Shown here: positions 1-8,486 of the stretch, in pieces
How the letters are laid out: each line of letters starts with the position of its first letter
Numbering within the stretch: position 1 is the stretch's first letter
Source of the DNA: Tetraselmis striata
Taxonomy: Eukaryota > Chlorophyta > Chlorodendrophyceae > Chlorodendrales > Chlorodendraceae
Length of the DNA: 64,000 bases
Assembly: GCA_006384855.1 (NCBI GenBank)
Contig: VCJN01002483.1
Location: forward strand, 1-64,000
Direction of reading: 5' to 3'
The notes under the pieces: model-generated
What the model saw: the letters and a program-made list of their open reading frames with translations, nothing else
The model's database searches: none
Told to the model about the DNA's origin: nothing
Program-made: the position numbers and the translations under genes

Positions 1-53
1 TCAGCCGGCCCGCGCGGCGATCTAGACGCGCGCTTTCGGCCCCGGTGCGGCCC

Positions 54-364
54 TCAGTTGCGCGGCCGCACGACCCGCTCGCAGTAATAGGCGACCGGGC
101 ATTGCGCGGTGTCGCGCGTCGGCGCATAGCTCGGCCGCAGGATCTCGTAGTGGCCGCAATAGCGCCTGTCGGCGACGAAGCGCGAATAGGTGTATTGCCC
201 CGTCGACCAGCACGATGGCGCCCGAGCGCTTCACCAGATCCTGCGCCTGCGCGCAGGTCATGGTCCTTGTGTCCGGGCGGGCCTGAGCGGGCAAGCCGAA
301 CAGGAGGAGGACGGCGGCCGAGGCCACGACCGCACGGATGGTTTTTTGCTGAAGTCTTGAACAT
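54..364 (-). CDS. small exported conserved protein, frame interrupted twice
   Basis: An ATG at 364 opens a short basic N-terminus followed by a hydrophobic stretch ending in LPAQA, a clear Sec signal peptide. The mature part has the motifs TCAQAQDLV, RSGAIVL, TGQYTYSRF and YAPTRDTAQCP with several Cys, as in small Cys-containing secreted proteins of Rhizobiales; no function is known to me. These motifs lie in different frames. Reading through needs removal of one base in the A run at about 340-345 and one at about 203-206. The span of 311 bases is two more than 103 codons, which fits exactly two single-base insertions. I infer a 102-residue protein with sequencing or real frameshifts. Confidence 0.55.
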
Positions 365-492
365 GGTGTCACCGCGATGCTGCGGCGCGACGTTCCGCGC
401 CTGAGTCCCGAATATGGCGCATCCATCGTCCGCGTCGAGCGGAGCATGCGTCGGCGATACACCGCAGCCGGATTTTGTCCTAGCATCGGGGC

Positions 493-1635
493 ATGTCGAA
501 GACCGTTCTGCTCACCCTGGGGCGGATGCCCAAATCTCTGGATCTCGCGCGAGGGTTTCATGCGCTGGGCTGGCGCGTGGTCGTTGCCGAGCCCTTCGCC
601 TGGCATTTGTGCCGGGCGTCGCGGACGGTTTCGAAATCACTGCGCGTCAGGGCGCCGGCGCGCGATCCTGATGGCTACCTCGACGATCTGCGCAAGGTGA
701 TCGAGCGCGAGCGCATCGATTTGATTGTCCCGGTCTCCGAGGAAACCCTGCATGTGGCCGGTCTGGCGGAGGGTCTCGCTGACGGCGTTCGCCTCTACGC
801 TCCGCCTCGGGCCGCGCTGCTCGAACTTCACGACAAGCTCATGTTTGCGCGCAAGATGCGGGCGCTCGGTCTGCCGGTGCCGGAGACGCATCCGGCTGAC
901 AGCGACGCGGGCAAGACGCTTGCCGCGGACCGTGCCTATGTCCTCAAGCCCGCCAATTCCTGTGCCGGACTGGGCGTTTCGATGCATGCGGCCGGAACGC
1001 CCCTGCCGGAGCGCGGCGCGCGTCGGGATCTGGTGGTGCAGGAACGCCTCGACGGCAGGCTGCTGAGCAGTTTTTCGATGCTCCGCGCGGGGCGGGTGCT
1101 GGTCACCAGCGTCTACCGCGGCGTGGTCATGAGCGGCACGGTGGCGGTGTGCTTCGAGCGTCTGGCCGAGCATGCCGCCATTGCGGACTTCGTTGTAAGC
1201 TTCGCCCGGAAAACCGGATACAGCGGCTTCGCGTCCTTCGATTTCGTCGAGGACGATGACGGTCGGGTGCAGGCGATCGAGTGCAATCCGCGGGTGACCA
1301 GCGGCATTCACTTTCTCGAAGCCGAGGATGTTGCGCGGGCGATCGCCGAGCCGGACGCCGGCGGGCCGGTCCGCTTTCGCCCGCAAACCTTGATGCAGCA
1401 ATTCTATCCCTGCCTGATCGAATGGCAGGCTGCCATGTTCAACGGGCGGGAGCGGGGCATGAAATGGCGCGCGATGCGGGAGGCCCGCGATGTCACCTGG
1501 GACCCGCGCGATCCCCTGGTCTTCCCGACGATGACCTTCACCTCCTACCCGATCCTCGTGCCGGCGGTTTTCAAGGGCAAGTCGATGGGCGAGACGGCGA
1601 CCGAGGACATTCTCTGGTCCGGCGCTGGCTCCTAA
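493..1635 (+). CDS. ATP-grasp domain protein (carboxylate-amine ligase-like)
   Basis: This 380-residue protein begins with a Rossmann-like preATP-grasp region (TLGRMPKSLDLARGF). A central ATP-grasp fold follows, with the nucleotide-binding segment AYVLKPANSCAGLGV and the metal-binding segment AIECNPRVTSG near residue 265. The family couples ATP hydrolysis to carboxylate-amine or carboxylate-thiol ligation. The substrate cannot be read from the sequence. The C-terminal 90 residues (FYPCLIEWQ, TFTSYPILVPAVF) are typical of ATP-grasp proteins annotated near carbamoyl-phosphate synthase-like enzymes. The gene ends by overlapping the last 4 bases of the convergent P450 gene. No operon partner lies on its strand. 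Confidence 0.8.
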   Translation: MSKTVLLTLGRMPKSLDLARGFHALGWRVVVAEPFAWHLCRASRTVSKSLRVRAPARDPDGYLDDLRKVIERERIDLIVPVSEETLHVAGLAEGLADGVRLYAPPRAALLELHDKLMFARKMRALGLPVPETHPADSDAGKTLAADRAYVLKPANSCAGLGVSMHAAGTPLPERGARRDLVVQERLDGRLLSSFSMLRAGRVLVTSVYRGVVMSGTVAVCFERLAEHAAIADFVVSFARKTGYSGFASFDFVEDDDGRVQAIECNPRVTSGIHFLEAEDVARAIAEPDAGGPVRFRPQTLMQQFYPCLIEWQAAMFNGRERGMKWRAMREARDVTWDPRDPLVFPTMTFTSYPILVPAVFKGKSMGETATEDILWSGAGS

Positions 1636-3053
1636 CCGCGTCGCGTGACCCGCACCATCACCTGATCGGCGGGACGAGTGGTGAGCCGCGCGGCCGGGCG
1701 TACTTTTTCCGGCGCAAGCGGCTCGAAGTCGAAACGGCGCAGGAGCCGGGCGAGGATCAGCGCGCTCTCCGTCTGCGCGAAGGCCGCGCCGACGCAAATG
1801 CGCGGGCCGAGGCCGAAGGGAAGATAGCTGCCGTGGCGGATCTTTGCCTCGCGCTCCGGCGAAAACCGCTCCGGATCGAACGCGTCCGGATTGTCCCAAA
1901 GCCTCTGGTGGCGGTGGATGACCCAGGGCGCGATCATGATCAGCGCGCCGCGCCTGATCCGGCGCCCGCCAAGGCGCGTGTCGGCCATCGCGACGCGCGG
2001 CAGGAAGGTGATCGGCGGATAAAGCCGCAAGGTCTCGCGAAACACCTGGCGCGTGTAGGCAAGTCTCTTGGTGGCGTCGATGTCGATCGGCCCCGCGCCG
2101 GCCACGGCCTCCACCTCCGCGCGCACCCTCGCGGCGATATCCGGGCGGATGGAGAGAATGAAGAACACCCAGGTAAGCACGCTGGCGGTCGTCTCGTGTC
2201 CGGCCAGAAAGAACACGCCGAGCTGGTCGATCAGTTCCTCGCGGGTGAAACCGGTGTCGGTCCCGTCCTGGATACCGCGCGCGCCGATCACCGCCGAGGC
2301 GATGTCGTCGTAGGAGGCGCCGGCCGCCAGATGGGTGTCGATCATCTCGCCCAGGTGGCGCCGAATGCGGGCACAGGCGGCAAGCACCTCCGGCGGCTGG
2401 GCGACGGGGGCGAAGGCGGGGTCGAAGATCAGCCGCGACAGTTTCACATGCGCCACATGCCGCTCGAACGCGGCGAAGTCGGAAAACACGTCATGGGCGA
2501 CCTGTGACTGCAGCGGCGTCGAAAACACTGTCCTCGTGATGATGTCCGCCGTCAGGTGGCTCATCGCGAGATCGAGAGAAACGGGTCCGCCTTCACCCGC
2601 CACCCCATCCAGATGGGCCTCATAGGCGTCGACGGCAGCCTGCATGGCGGTGAAGGCGCGGTTCAGCCGGATGTGGGAAAAGGCCGGGTCGATCATCTCT
2701 CTTTGCCGCCGCCAGCGCGCCCCGGCGGACACGAAGATGGAATCGCCGACGAGCGGTTCCAGCGCGCCGACCATCAGGTCGCTTTTGGGAAAGATCTGCT
2801 CCGGGTCCTTCAGCACGTGGAGGACGAGGTCCGGGTCGTTGACGATCACGGTGGAACGTCTCGAATAGCCGAGCGGCCCGATGGCCGTGCGATAGGCCGC
2901 GGCCGGAAGCAGGCCGAGCAGGTCGCCATCGCCCCGCCAGACGCAGCGCGCGAGCGCAAGGAGAGAGGGCAGGGAGCGGGTGCGGGGGGGCGCGTACAAA
3001 GGCGGCCTCGGGAACGATGCGGACGACCAATTCAAGCCTAGTCCATATTTCAT
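1632..3053 (-). CDS. cytochrome P450
   Basis: The predicted protein has 473 residues and the full P450 signature set: I-helix AGHETTASVL (oxygen-binding Thr pair), K-helix FRETLRLYPP (ExxR) and heme loop FGLGPRICVG with the axial Cys at about residue 420. It is a soluble bacterial P450 with no membrane anchor. Ferredoxin and reductase partners are not encoded nearby, so redox partners must come from elsewhere. I chose ATG 3053 (MKYGLGLNW) over much longer upstream options because they read into the divergent gene and are not P450-like. The substrate is unknown; fatty acid or terpenoid/carotenoid hydroxylation are possibilities only. It is convergent with the ATP-grasp gene. Confidence 0.92.
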   Translation of the reverse strand: MKYGLGLNWSSASFPRPPLYAPPRTRSLPSLLALARCVWRGDGDLLGLLPAAAYRTAIGPLGYSRRSTVIVNDPDLVLHVLKDPEQIFPKSDLMVGALEPLVGDSIFVSAGARWRRQREMIDPAFSHIRLNRAFTAMQAAVDAYEAHLDGVAGEGGPVSLDLAMSHLTADIITRTVFSTPLQSQVAHDVFSDFAAFERHVAHVKLSRLIFDPAFAPVAQPPEVLAACARIRRHLGEMIDTHLAAGASYDDIASAVIGARGIQDGTDTGFTREELIDQLGVFFLAGHETTASVLTWVFFILSIRPDIAARVRAEVEAVAGAGPIDIDATKRLAYTRQVFRETLRLYPPITFLPRVAMADTRLGGRRIRRGALIMIAPWVIHRHQRLWDNPDAFDPERFSPEREAKIRHGSYLPFGLGPRICVGAAFAQTESALILARLLRRFDFEPLAPEKVRPAARLTTRPADQVMVRVTRRG

Positions 3054-3055
3054 GA

Positions 3056-3078
3056 CGATCAAATATGTAATATGATCG
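3056..3078. promoter_or_regulatory. operator-like AT-rich dyad between divergent genes
   Basis: CGATCA at 3056-3061 is mirrored by TGATCG at 3073-3078 around an AT-rich core. It lies in the roughly 50-base gap between the P450 start at 3053 and the divergent membrane-protein start. Dyads in such short divergent gaps commonly bind a repressor controlling both genes. No regulator gene is adjacent, so the binding protein is unknown. Confidence 0.35.
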
Positions 3079-3104
3079 TGACATGACTGGTGGCGGGGAC
3101 TGCG

Positions 3105-3836
3105 ATGATCTGGGTGTTCGAGGCTTTCGTGATTGCCCATATCGTGACCGGCGCCACCGGGCTCGTTGCCTTCTGGGTGCCAGTGGCGGGGCGCAAGGGC
3201 GGCGACACCCACCGGCGGTTCGGACGCATATTCACCTTTTCCATGCTCGCGACCGGAGCGGCTGCGGTCGGCATCAGCATCGCCACCCTGATCGCGCCTC
3301 TGGAAACCCATCCGCATTTGCCGGATGCGGCCTTCGTGCGCGGCATCTTCGGCTGGATGATGCTTTATCTGGCGGTTCTGACCGTCAATCTCGCCTGGTA
3401 CGGCTGGCTCTGCATCACTTTGAAGCGCGACCGCTCGGCGATGCGAACGCCGCTTAACCTCGTTCTTCAGGGCCTCCTCGCGGTGCTGGCGATCAACTGC
3501 GTGGCGCAGGGGATCCTGATCGGCGAAGCGCTGATGATCGGGATCTCCGGCATCGGCTTTGCGACGGTCGCGACCAATCTCTTCTACCTCTATCGCGCCC
3601 GGCCGCACCCGCTCGGGTGGCTCAAGGAGCACATCAAGGCGCTGGTGGGGGCCGGCATCTCCGTCTACACGGCATTCTTCGCTTTCGGCGCCGTTCGCCT
3701 GATGCCCGAGATCGCTCTGAACCCGGTTCTTTGGAGCATCCCCTTGATCGTCGGACTTTCAATCATCATCTATCAGTGGCGCGCAATCGCCCGCAAAGGC
3801 GGCGGACGGGAACGCAAACGCCCGCTAACCGCTTGA
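3105..3836 (+). CDS. polytopic membrane protein (DUF2306-like)
   Basis: The protein has about 243 residues and 7-8 hydrophobic segments. The N-terminal motif IAHIVTGATGLVAFWVPV is followed by GGDTHRRFGRIF, the His and HR/G pattern of a family of uncharacterised inner-membrane proteins resembling DUF2306. The C-terminal half (LYRARPHPLGWLKEH, GAGISVYTAFFAFG) is also membrane-spanning. Neither ATG 3105 nor an in-frame GTG at 3090 has a strong Shine-Dalgarno sequence; I prefer the ATG. The gene is divergent from the P450. No enzymatic function is assigned. Confidence 0.7.
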   Translation: MIWVFEAFVIAHIVTGATGLVAFWVPVAGRKGGDTHRRFGRIFTFSMLATGAAAVGISIATLIAPLETHPHLPDAAFVRGIFGWMMLYLAVLTVNLAWYGWLCITLKRDRSAMRTPLNLVLQGLLAVLAINCVAQGILIGEALMIGISGIGFATVATNLFYLYRARPHPLGWLKEHIKALVGAGISVYTAFFAFGAVRLMPEIALNPVLWSIPLIVGLSIIIYQWRAIARKGGGRERKRPLTA

Positions 3837-3952
3837 AAACGAACGCTTGGGGTCCCGAGTACCGTTTCGTCCCGATTGCGTGTTAGGATCATGGGCGCGA
3901 GGGCAGAACGCTCGCGCGGCAAGGCTTATCGCAACCTCTCTGGAAGGATCCC

Positions 3953-4417
3953 ATGACGCTGGCCATCATCGTGCTGCTCGTGTTTGCGACCGCTTCCAGC
4001 GGAGCGATCTTCAAGCCGGGAGACTGGTATGCGAGCCTCGAGCGTCCCGACTGGACGCCGAAAAACTGGGTTTTTCCGGTCGTCTGGACGGTGCTCTACA
4101 TCATGATCGCCTTTGCCGGCTGGCTGGTGTTTGCCGCAGAGGGATTTGGCCTTGCAATGGTGATCTGGGGCGCCCAGCTCGTGCTCAATGCGGCGTGGTC
4201 GTGGCTTTTCTTCGGGATGCGCCGCATGGATCTCGCGCTGATGGACATTGGCGCGCTGCTCGCGTCGATCTTCGCCTTCATGGTCGCGGCAAGCATGGTT
4301 TCCGTTCTGGCGGCGATGCTGTTCGTGCCCTATGCGATCTGGGTGATGACGGCGGGCTATCTCAATTACCGAATGATCCGGCTCAATCCGGATCAAGTGC
4401 CGGCGCGCGCCGGCTGA
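3953..4417 (+). CDS. tspO: TspO/MBR family protein (CrtK)
   Basis: The 154-residue protein has five transmembrane helices and the family signature WYASLERPDWTPKNWVFP near the N-terminus, followed by VWTVLYIMIA and LNAAWSWLFFGMRR. TspO is an outer-membrane tryptophan-rich sensory protein that binds porphyrins. In Rhodobacter it lowers photosynthesis gene expression under oxygen, and crtK/tspO is commonly part of the PGC. The start at 3953 is preceded by GGAAGGA. It stands alone about 1.2 kb before the bchP operon, which marks the left edge of the cluster. Confidence 0.93.
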   Translation: MTLAIIVLLVFATASSGAIFKPGDWYASLERPDWTPKNWVFPVVWTVLYIMIAFAGWLVFAAEGFGLAMVIWGAQLVLNAAWSWLFFGMRRMDLALMDIGALLASIFAFMVAASMVSVLAAMLFVPYAIWVMTAGYLNYRMIRLNPDQVPARAG

Positions 4418-4599
4418 GCGCGCATCCCGCCTGCGGGATGCCGAAAACCGAACATGCCAGACCTCGCCTTCGAATGCGGGCGGCATGTGTACTTTAATCC
4501 TGTGGCGGTTCGGGCGTGGCCTGACAACGAAACGGGTCCGCATCCAAGCGGATCGGGTCGCAACGTCCGAATTGCCGACGAATGGAAGGAGCCAGACAG

Positions 4600-4887
4600 A
4601 TGGCAGACAAAAACGCCTATATCGAAAAGACCAAGGCGCAACTCGACCAGTGGAATGCGGAGATCGACAAGCTGAAGGCGAAAGCCGATGAAGCCAATGC
4701 CGATGCCCGCATCCAGTATGAGCGCGAAATCGAAAAACTCCGGGCGCACCAGGAAGAAGCGGAAGGCAGGCTCAAGGAGCTGCGCGCCGCCGGTGACGAT
4801 GCCTGGAGCGACATGAAGGCCGGTTACGAAAAGGCCTGGAAGAACCTGGGCGATGCGGTGGATTCCGCCATGTCGCGGTTCAAGTAA
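4600..4887 (+). CDS. small cytosolic coiled-coil protein
   Basis: This 95-residue, highly charged, Ala/Glu/Lys-rich protein has a heptad pattern over most of its length (KAQLDQWNAEIDKLKAKADE and following). ATG 4600 is preceded by GGAAGGAG at about 8 bases and is preferred over the ATG at 4582, which lies before that site. It has no signal peptide or membrane segment. Its C-terminal block (DDAWSDMKAGYEKAWKNLGD) resembles the end of the next gene's product (ADAWQELKAGFANAYDRLNA), so the two look like tandem paralogues. The function is unknown to me; stress-type or scaffold roles are possible. Confidence 0.75.
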   Translation: MADKNAYIEKTKAQLDQWNAEIDKLKAKADEANADARIQYEREIEKLRAHQEEAEGRLKELRAAGDDAWSDMKAGYEKAWKNLGDAVDSAMSRFK

Positions 4888-4943
4888 ACGCCTTGACGCG
4901 TCTTGCGCATTTTCCAGCCCTCCTGATCGGGAAAGGAACTGAC

Positions 4944-5481
4944 ATGAAGGTGTTTGAAATCGCTTCGCGTTGTTGCCCTTGCCGGACTTGTCGCGCTGCC
5001 TGCCGGCGTCGCTGCCGCGCAGGACCAGGACAAGAGCGTGACGACCTCGGAAGAGGTTCGCGCGAAGGTCTCGCAGGCGATGGACGCGATTGCCGACTAC
5101 AGTGCGCAGGAACGCGACCAGGCTGTCGCCGCCGCGCGTGAGGCGATGACGGAGCTCGACGCCGAAATCGAGCGTCGGGCCGATGCCTTGCGCGAGGACT
5201 GGGACGAGATGAGCGAACAGGCACGCGAGGCCGCCAAGGCTCAGCTTGCGGACCTGCGCGCGGCGCGCAATGCGCTCGGCGAACGGTTCGGTGCGCTTCA
5301 GGCGGGAACCGCTGACGCCTGGCAGGAGTTGAAGGCCGGCTTCGCCAATGCCTATGACCGGTTGAACGCGGCCTGGTCGGAGGGCGAGGTGGGAAAACCC
5401 ACTGACAAGCCGACCGGCGAGCCCTCCGACCCGTCGACCGAGAAGCCGTCCGCCAAGCCGGACGACCCGCCTGCGAACTGA
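4944..5481 (+). CDS. exported coiled-coil protein, start region probably frameshifted
   Basis: The main open frame encodes a signal peptide (SLRVVALAGLVALPAGVAAAQ), a roughly 110-residue Ala/Glu-rich coiled coil and a Pro/Lys/Asp-rich tail (KPTDKPTGEPSDP). In that frame the first start is a TTG at 4954 without a spaced ribosome site. A good ATG at 4944, with GGAAAGGA 5-8 bases upstream, is one base out of frame; one extra A in GAAATCG at about 4957-4960 would explain this. The corrected length would be 178 residues. A TTG start is the alternative. It is paralogous to the preceding coiled-coil gene and likely co-transcribed with it. Confidence 0.65.
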
Positions 5482-5541
5482 CACTGAGCGGCCAGCGGGC
5501 CATGACGGCAAGTCCCTTATGGATCGAGCCGGAACGGACAC

Positions 5542-5578
5542 GCGCCGCCCCCCCTGTCGCGACAGGGGGGGGCGGCGC
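5542..5578. terminator. bidirectional intrinsic terminator
   Basis: A nearly perfect GC-rich inverted repeat is centred on TGTCGCGACA at 5555-5564, with C7 and G8 runs and GCGCCG/CGGCGC ends. It lies between the convergent coiled-coil gene and the 5586-5876 gene. One G is unpaired because the runs differ by one base. There is no long T tract. Confidence 0.7.
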
Positions 5579-5585
5579 TATTGTG

Positions 5586-5876
5586 TCAGCCGTCTTGCGG
5601 GGATTTCAGCCTCGCCGTCAGGTCGAAGAGATGCGCGGCGAGGCTCGCTGCCAGGCACAGGGCGATCGGCACGCCGCCCTTGCCGGTGAGCGCAAGATAG
5701 AGCGCCCCCATCAGGGCGATGCCCGAAAACCCGTTCAGCAGCAGGGAACGGCGCAGGGATGCCTTGCGAATGGCGATGGCGATCACGCCGAGTTCCAGAA
5801 GGAGGACGCCGAGCGCGATCAGGGCAATCGCGCCGCTTTGCGTCAGGCTGTCGAGCAGCTGAAGTGCCGTGGTCAT
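5586..5876 (-). CDS. small membrane protein downstream of bchP
   Basis: The 96-residue protein has three predicted hydrophobic segments (IALIALGVLLLELGVIAIAI, LLLNGFSGIALMGALYLAL, VPIALCLAASLAAHLFDL). It starts 7 bases after the bchP stop in the same direction, so it is very probably the last gene of the ppaA-ppsR-bchG-bchP direction block. Small membrane ORFs occur at this place in related PGCs, but I know of no assigned role. The strong hairpin at 5542-5578 follows it. Confidence 0.7.
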   Translation of the reverse strand: MTTALQLLDSLTQSGAIALIALGVLLLELGVIAIAIRKASLRRSLLLNGFSGIALMGALYLALTGKGGVPIALCLAASLAAHLFDLTARLKSPQDG

Positions 5877-5883
5877 CGCCGGC

Positions 5884-7086
5884 CTAGACGCGGGCCGGAA
5901 TGCCGAGCAGCTGCCGGATATCCTTGATGGCGACCCGGAGGTGGGCCATCGGCTCGCGCCGCACCAGCTTCTTGTTCAGATAGCTTTCCCAGGTCAGGCG
6001 CTGTACGTCCGGATCGGCGCACATCTTCACGAACTGCTCGCGCCTCTTGTCGCTTCCGTACCAGATCGACTGCATGATCCCAAGCGTGAAGAACACCATG
6101 CCGTGCTCGCGCATGAAGCGCTTGCGCACGCTGGCGAGGGCTTTGGCCGAGTTGCTGGCGAACATCTGGCCGATGGCCTCCGCAGCGATCTGGCCGCTCA
6201 GCATGGCGTAATAGATGCCTTCCCCCGAACAGGGCGCGACAACGCCGGCGGCATCGCCGACCAGTACCACGTTGCGGCCGTCGTCCCAGCGCCGCATCGG
6301 TTTGAGCGGCAGCGGGGCGCCTTCCTCGCGCACCGTGCGCGCCTCGCCAAGGCCGGCGGCCTCGCGCAAGGCGCGGGTTGCGGCTTTCAGGCTGTGGCCC
6401 TTGACCGCCGAGCCGCAGCCGATCGAGGTGTGCCGGCCATGGGGAAACACCCAGCCGTAGAAATCAGGCGAGATCCGGCCGTCATAGATCACGTCGCAGC
6501 GGTCGGCGCGAAACAGCTCCGGGTCCGGTGCCTTGGGCGATTCAACGATCTCGTGATAGGCAAAGACGTAGGGCGGTTTGCGCTTGGGGCCGAAGACGCT
6601 CCGCCGCACGGCGGAATTCGCGCCATCCGCCCCGATCACGCAGCGTGTCGTGATGTGGCGCAACTCGCCGGCTTTCTCACCGACCGCGACGCTGACGGTC
6701 ACCGTGCCGTCCCGATTGCGCTCCAGCGTCTTGAAGGTTCCGGTGAGCTGCACCGCTCCGGCCTCGACCGCACGGGCCCGCAGGAATGGGTCGAACAGAT
6801 CGCGGTCGACCATGCCCACATATCCGATGTCGCCGATGTCCATTGCGACATTGTGGCCGCTCGGCGCGATGATGCGGGCCGAATGGACCTTCGCGGTCAA
6901 TTGCTCCATCGGCAGGTTGAAGTCGCGGATCGCCCGCGTCGGAATGGCGCCGCCGCAGGGCTTGATCCGGCCCTCCCGGTCGATCATCAGCACCGAGTGG
7001 CCTTCCAGCGCAAGCGCCTGCGCGGCGGTTGCGCCCGCCGGCCCGCCTCCCACCACAACGACGTCGAAGAAATCGCGATTGTCCAT
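5884..7086 (-). CDS. bchP: geranylgeranyl diphosphate/bacteriochlorophyll reductase
   Basis: The 400-residue flavoprotein reduces the geranylgeranyl tail of bacteriochlorophyll to phytyl using NADPH. The N-terminal FAD-binding fingerprint VVVGGGPAGATAAQ is followed by the family motifs KPCGGAIP, CVIGADGANSAVRRSVFG and VVLVGDAAGVVAPCSGEGI. ATG 7086 (MDNRDFF) is chosen because the longer frame runs into the upstream gene. It lies 4 bases after the PucC-like gene and so is translationally close-coupled to it. The length matches the family and no defect is seen. Confidence 0.96.
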   Translation of the reverse strand: MDNRDFFDVVVVGGGPAGATAAQALALEGHSVLMIDREGRIKPCGGAIPTRAIRDFNLPMEQLTAKVHSARIIAPSGHNVAMDIGDIGYVGMVDRDLFDPFLRARAVEAGAVQLTGTFKTLERNRDGTVTVSVAVGEKAGELRHITTRCVIGADGANSAVRRSVFGPKRKPPYVFAYHEIVESPKAPDPELFRADRCDVIYDGRISPDFYGWVFPHGRHTSIGCGSAVKGHSLKAATRALREAAGLGEARTVREEGAPLPLKPMRRWDDGRNVVLVGDAAGVVAPCSGEGIYYAMLSGQIAAEAIGQMFASNSAKALASVRKRFMREHGMVFFTLGIMQSIWYGSDKRREQFVKMCADPDVQRLTWESYLNKKLVRREPMAHLRVAIKDIRQLLGIPARV

Positions 7087-7090
7087 TGTC

Positions 7091-8449
7091 TTACTCCGCT
7101 GCGGCGAGGGGGAGGGGCATGTCGGTGTCACGGGTGCCGGGGCGCGGGCGTTTGCTGCCGATCCTGAGTGCGAGCACGGCCGCGTTCAGGAAGAGGATCG
7201 CCTCACCGCCAAAGACGAGCGTGAAGGAAAGAGCCGTGTCGCCGCTCACGGCGCGGGCGACATCCAGGGCGATTGTGCCGAGAACGCCGCCCAGTCCGAA
7301 GGCGATGGCCTGCGCCGCGCCCCACACGCCCATGCGAATGCCTTCGCGTTTCGGGCCGCCGGCGCCGGCGAGTGCCATCATCGTTCCGATGGCGGCGACG
7401 GCGAAGGCGCCATTGGCGGCCCCCAGCAAGAAGATGTTGGTCTTCAGCGGCCAGTCCGGCGCGACGGCCGATCCGAGTGCCAGGGCCGCAAGTGCCGCCG
7501 CCGATCCCAGGCACCCCGAGACGATGAAGATCTTCAGGATCTGCGGCCGCCGGCGGGCAAGCAGCGACCCGGCGATGCCGACCAGCGCCATGCCGACAAA
7601 GACACCCGCATGCTGCACGCCAGAGAGTTTCGTGGTCTCGCCCGGCGTCATCTCGAACAAGAGGCCGCCGAAAGGCTCGAGAATGAGATCCTGAGTGCTG
7701 TAGGCGAGCATCGACACGAAGACGAACACCGAGAACACGCGCGCCTCGCCGTCGCGCCAGGTTTCGGCAAGGCTGATGCGAAAGCTGCGCGTCGAGAAAC
7801 CGGGCGTCTCGGGAGCGGATCTGGCGGCGGCGTGATCAAGCGGGACCGCTGTGCGTTCCAGCCGCCAGAGCGCCAGCGCGGCGATTGCGAAGACGGTCGC
7901 GCCGGTTGCCGCCGTCACCAAAACGAGTCGGGCGTGGGAATAGGGATCGAGCACGCTGCCCGTCACGATGGCGGTGATGACGATGCCGGCGATCATCATC
8001 ATCCAGACGATGGTCGCCGCCGCCGGGCGGCGCTCGGGCGCGGTGCGGCTTGCAAGAAGCGCCAGCAGCGAGGTGCCGCAGGCGCCGATACCGACCCCGA
8101 TTAGCGCATAGCAGACGAGCGCGGCCGCAAGTCCGTAGGCAAACCGGATCTCGAACAGGAAGGTGGTTGCCGCAGCACCCGTGCCGGAAAGGGCGAGTAG
8201 CGCCAGCCCGCCGAGGATCCAGCCGGTCCGCGAGCCGCCGACGTCCGAACCGTGGCCCCACACCGGCCGGGCAATCTGGACCGCATAATGCAGGCCGACC
8301 AGCAGCCCCGGAATGACGGCGGCGATGGCGAGTTCGACGACCATGACGCGGTTGAGCGTCGATGTGGTGAGCACCACCACGGCCCCCAGCGCGGCCTGAA
8401 CCAGCCCGAGACGCGCGATTGCAATCCATCCAAGCCCGGCCGGTGTCAT
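7091..8449 (-). CDS. BCD/PucC-family MFS carrier between bchG and bchP
   Basis: The 452-residue membrane protein has about 12 helices and belongs to the PucC/LhaA branch of the major facilitator superfamily. Typical features are VVLTTSTLNRVMVVELAIAA near the N-terminus and DLILEPFGGLLFEMTPGETT mid-protein, equivalent to the QDVLLEPYG motif of LhaA. The position between bchG and bchP matches the ORF known there in Rhodobacter (orf428 type). The likely role is handling or delivery of bacteriochlorophyll between BchG/BchP and the pigment proteins; this is inferred from family and position. It is a paralogue of lhaA at 20951. Confidence 0.88.
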   Translation of the reverse strand: MTPAGLGWIAIARLGLVQAALGAVVVLTTSTLNRVMVVELAIAAVIPGLLVGLHYAVQIARPVWGHGSDVGGSRTGWILGGLALLALSGTGAAATTFLFEIRFAYGLAAALVCYALIGVGIGACGTSLLALLASRTAPERRPAAATIVWMMMIAGIVITAIVTGSVLDPYSHARLVLVTAATGATVFAIAALALWRLERTAVPLDHAAARSAPETPGFSTRSFRISLAETWRDGEARVFSVFVFVSMLAYSTQDLILEPFGGLLFEMTPGETTKLSGVQHAGVFVGMALVGIAGSLLARRRPQILKIFIVSGCLGSAAALAALALGSAVAPDWPLKTNIFLLGAANGAFAVAAIGTMMALAGAGGPKREGIRMGVWGAAQAIAFGLGGVLGTIALDVARAVSGDTALSFTLVFGGEAILFLNAAVLALRIGSKRPRPGTRDTDMPLPLAAAE

Positions 8450-8486
8450 TCGATCTCTCCGTCAATTCCAGTGTCGAGCGGCCCCG

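Noticed and set aside
4418..4581. Possible small gene between tspO and the coiled-coil ORF
   Set aside because: Open frames here are short, lack ribosome sites and run into the next gene in other frames.
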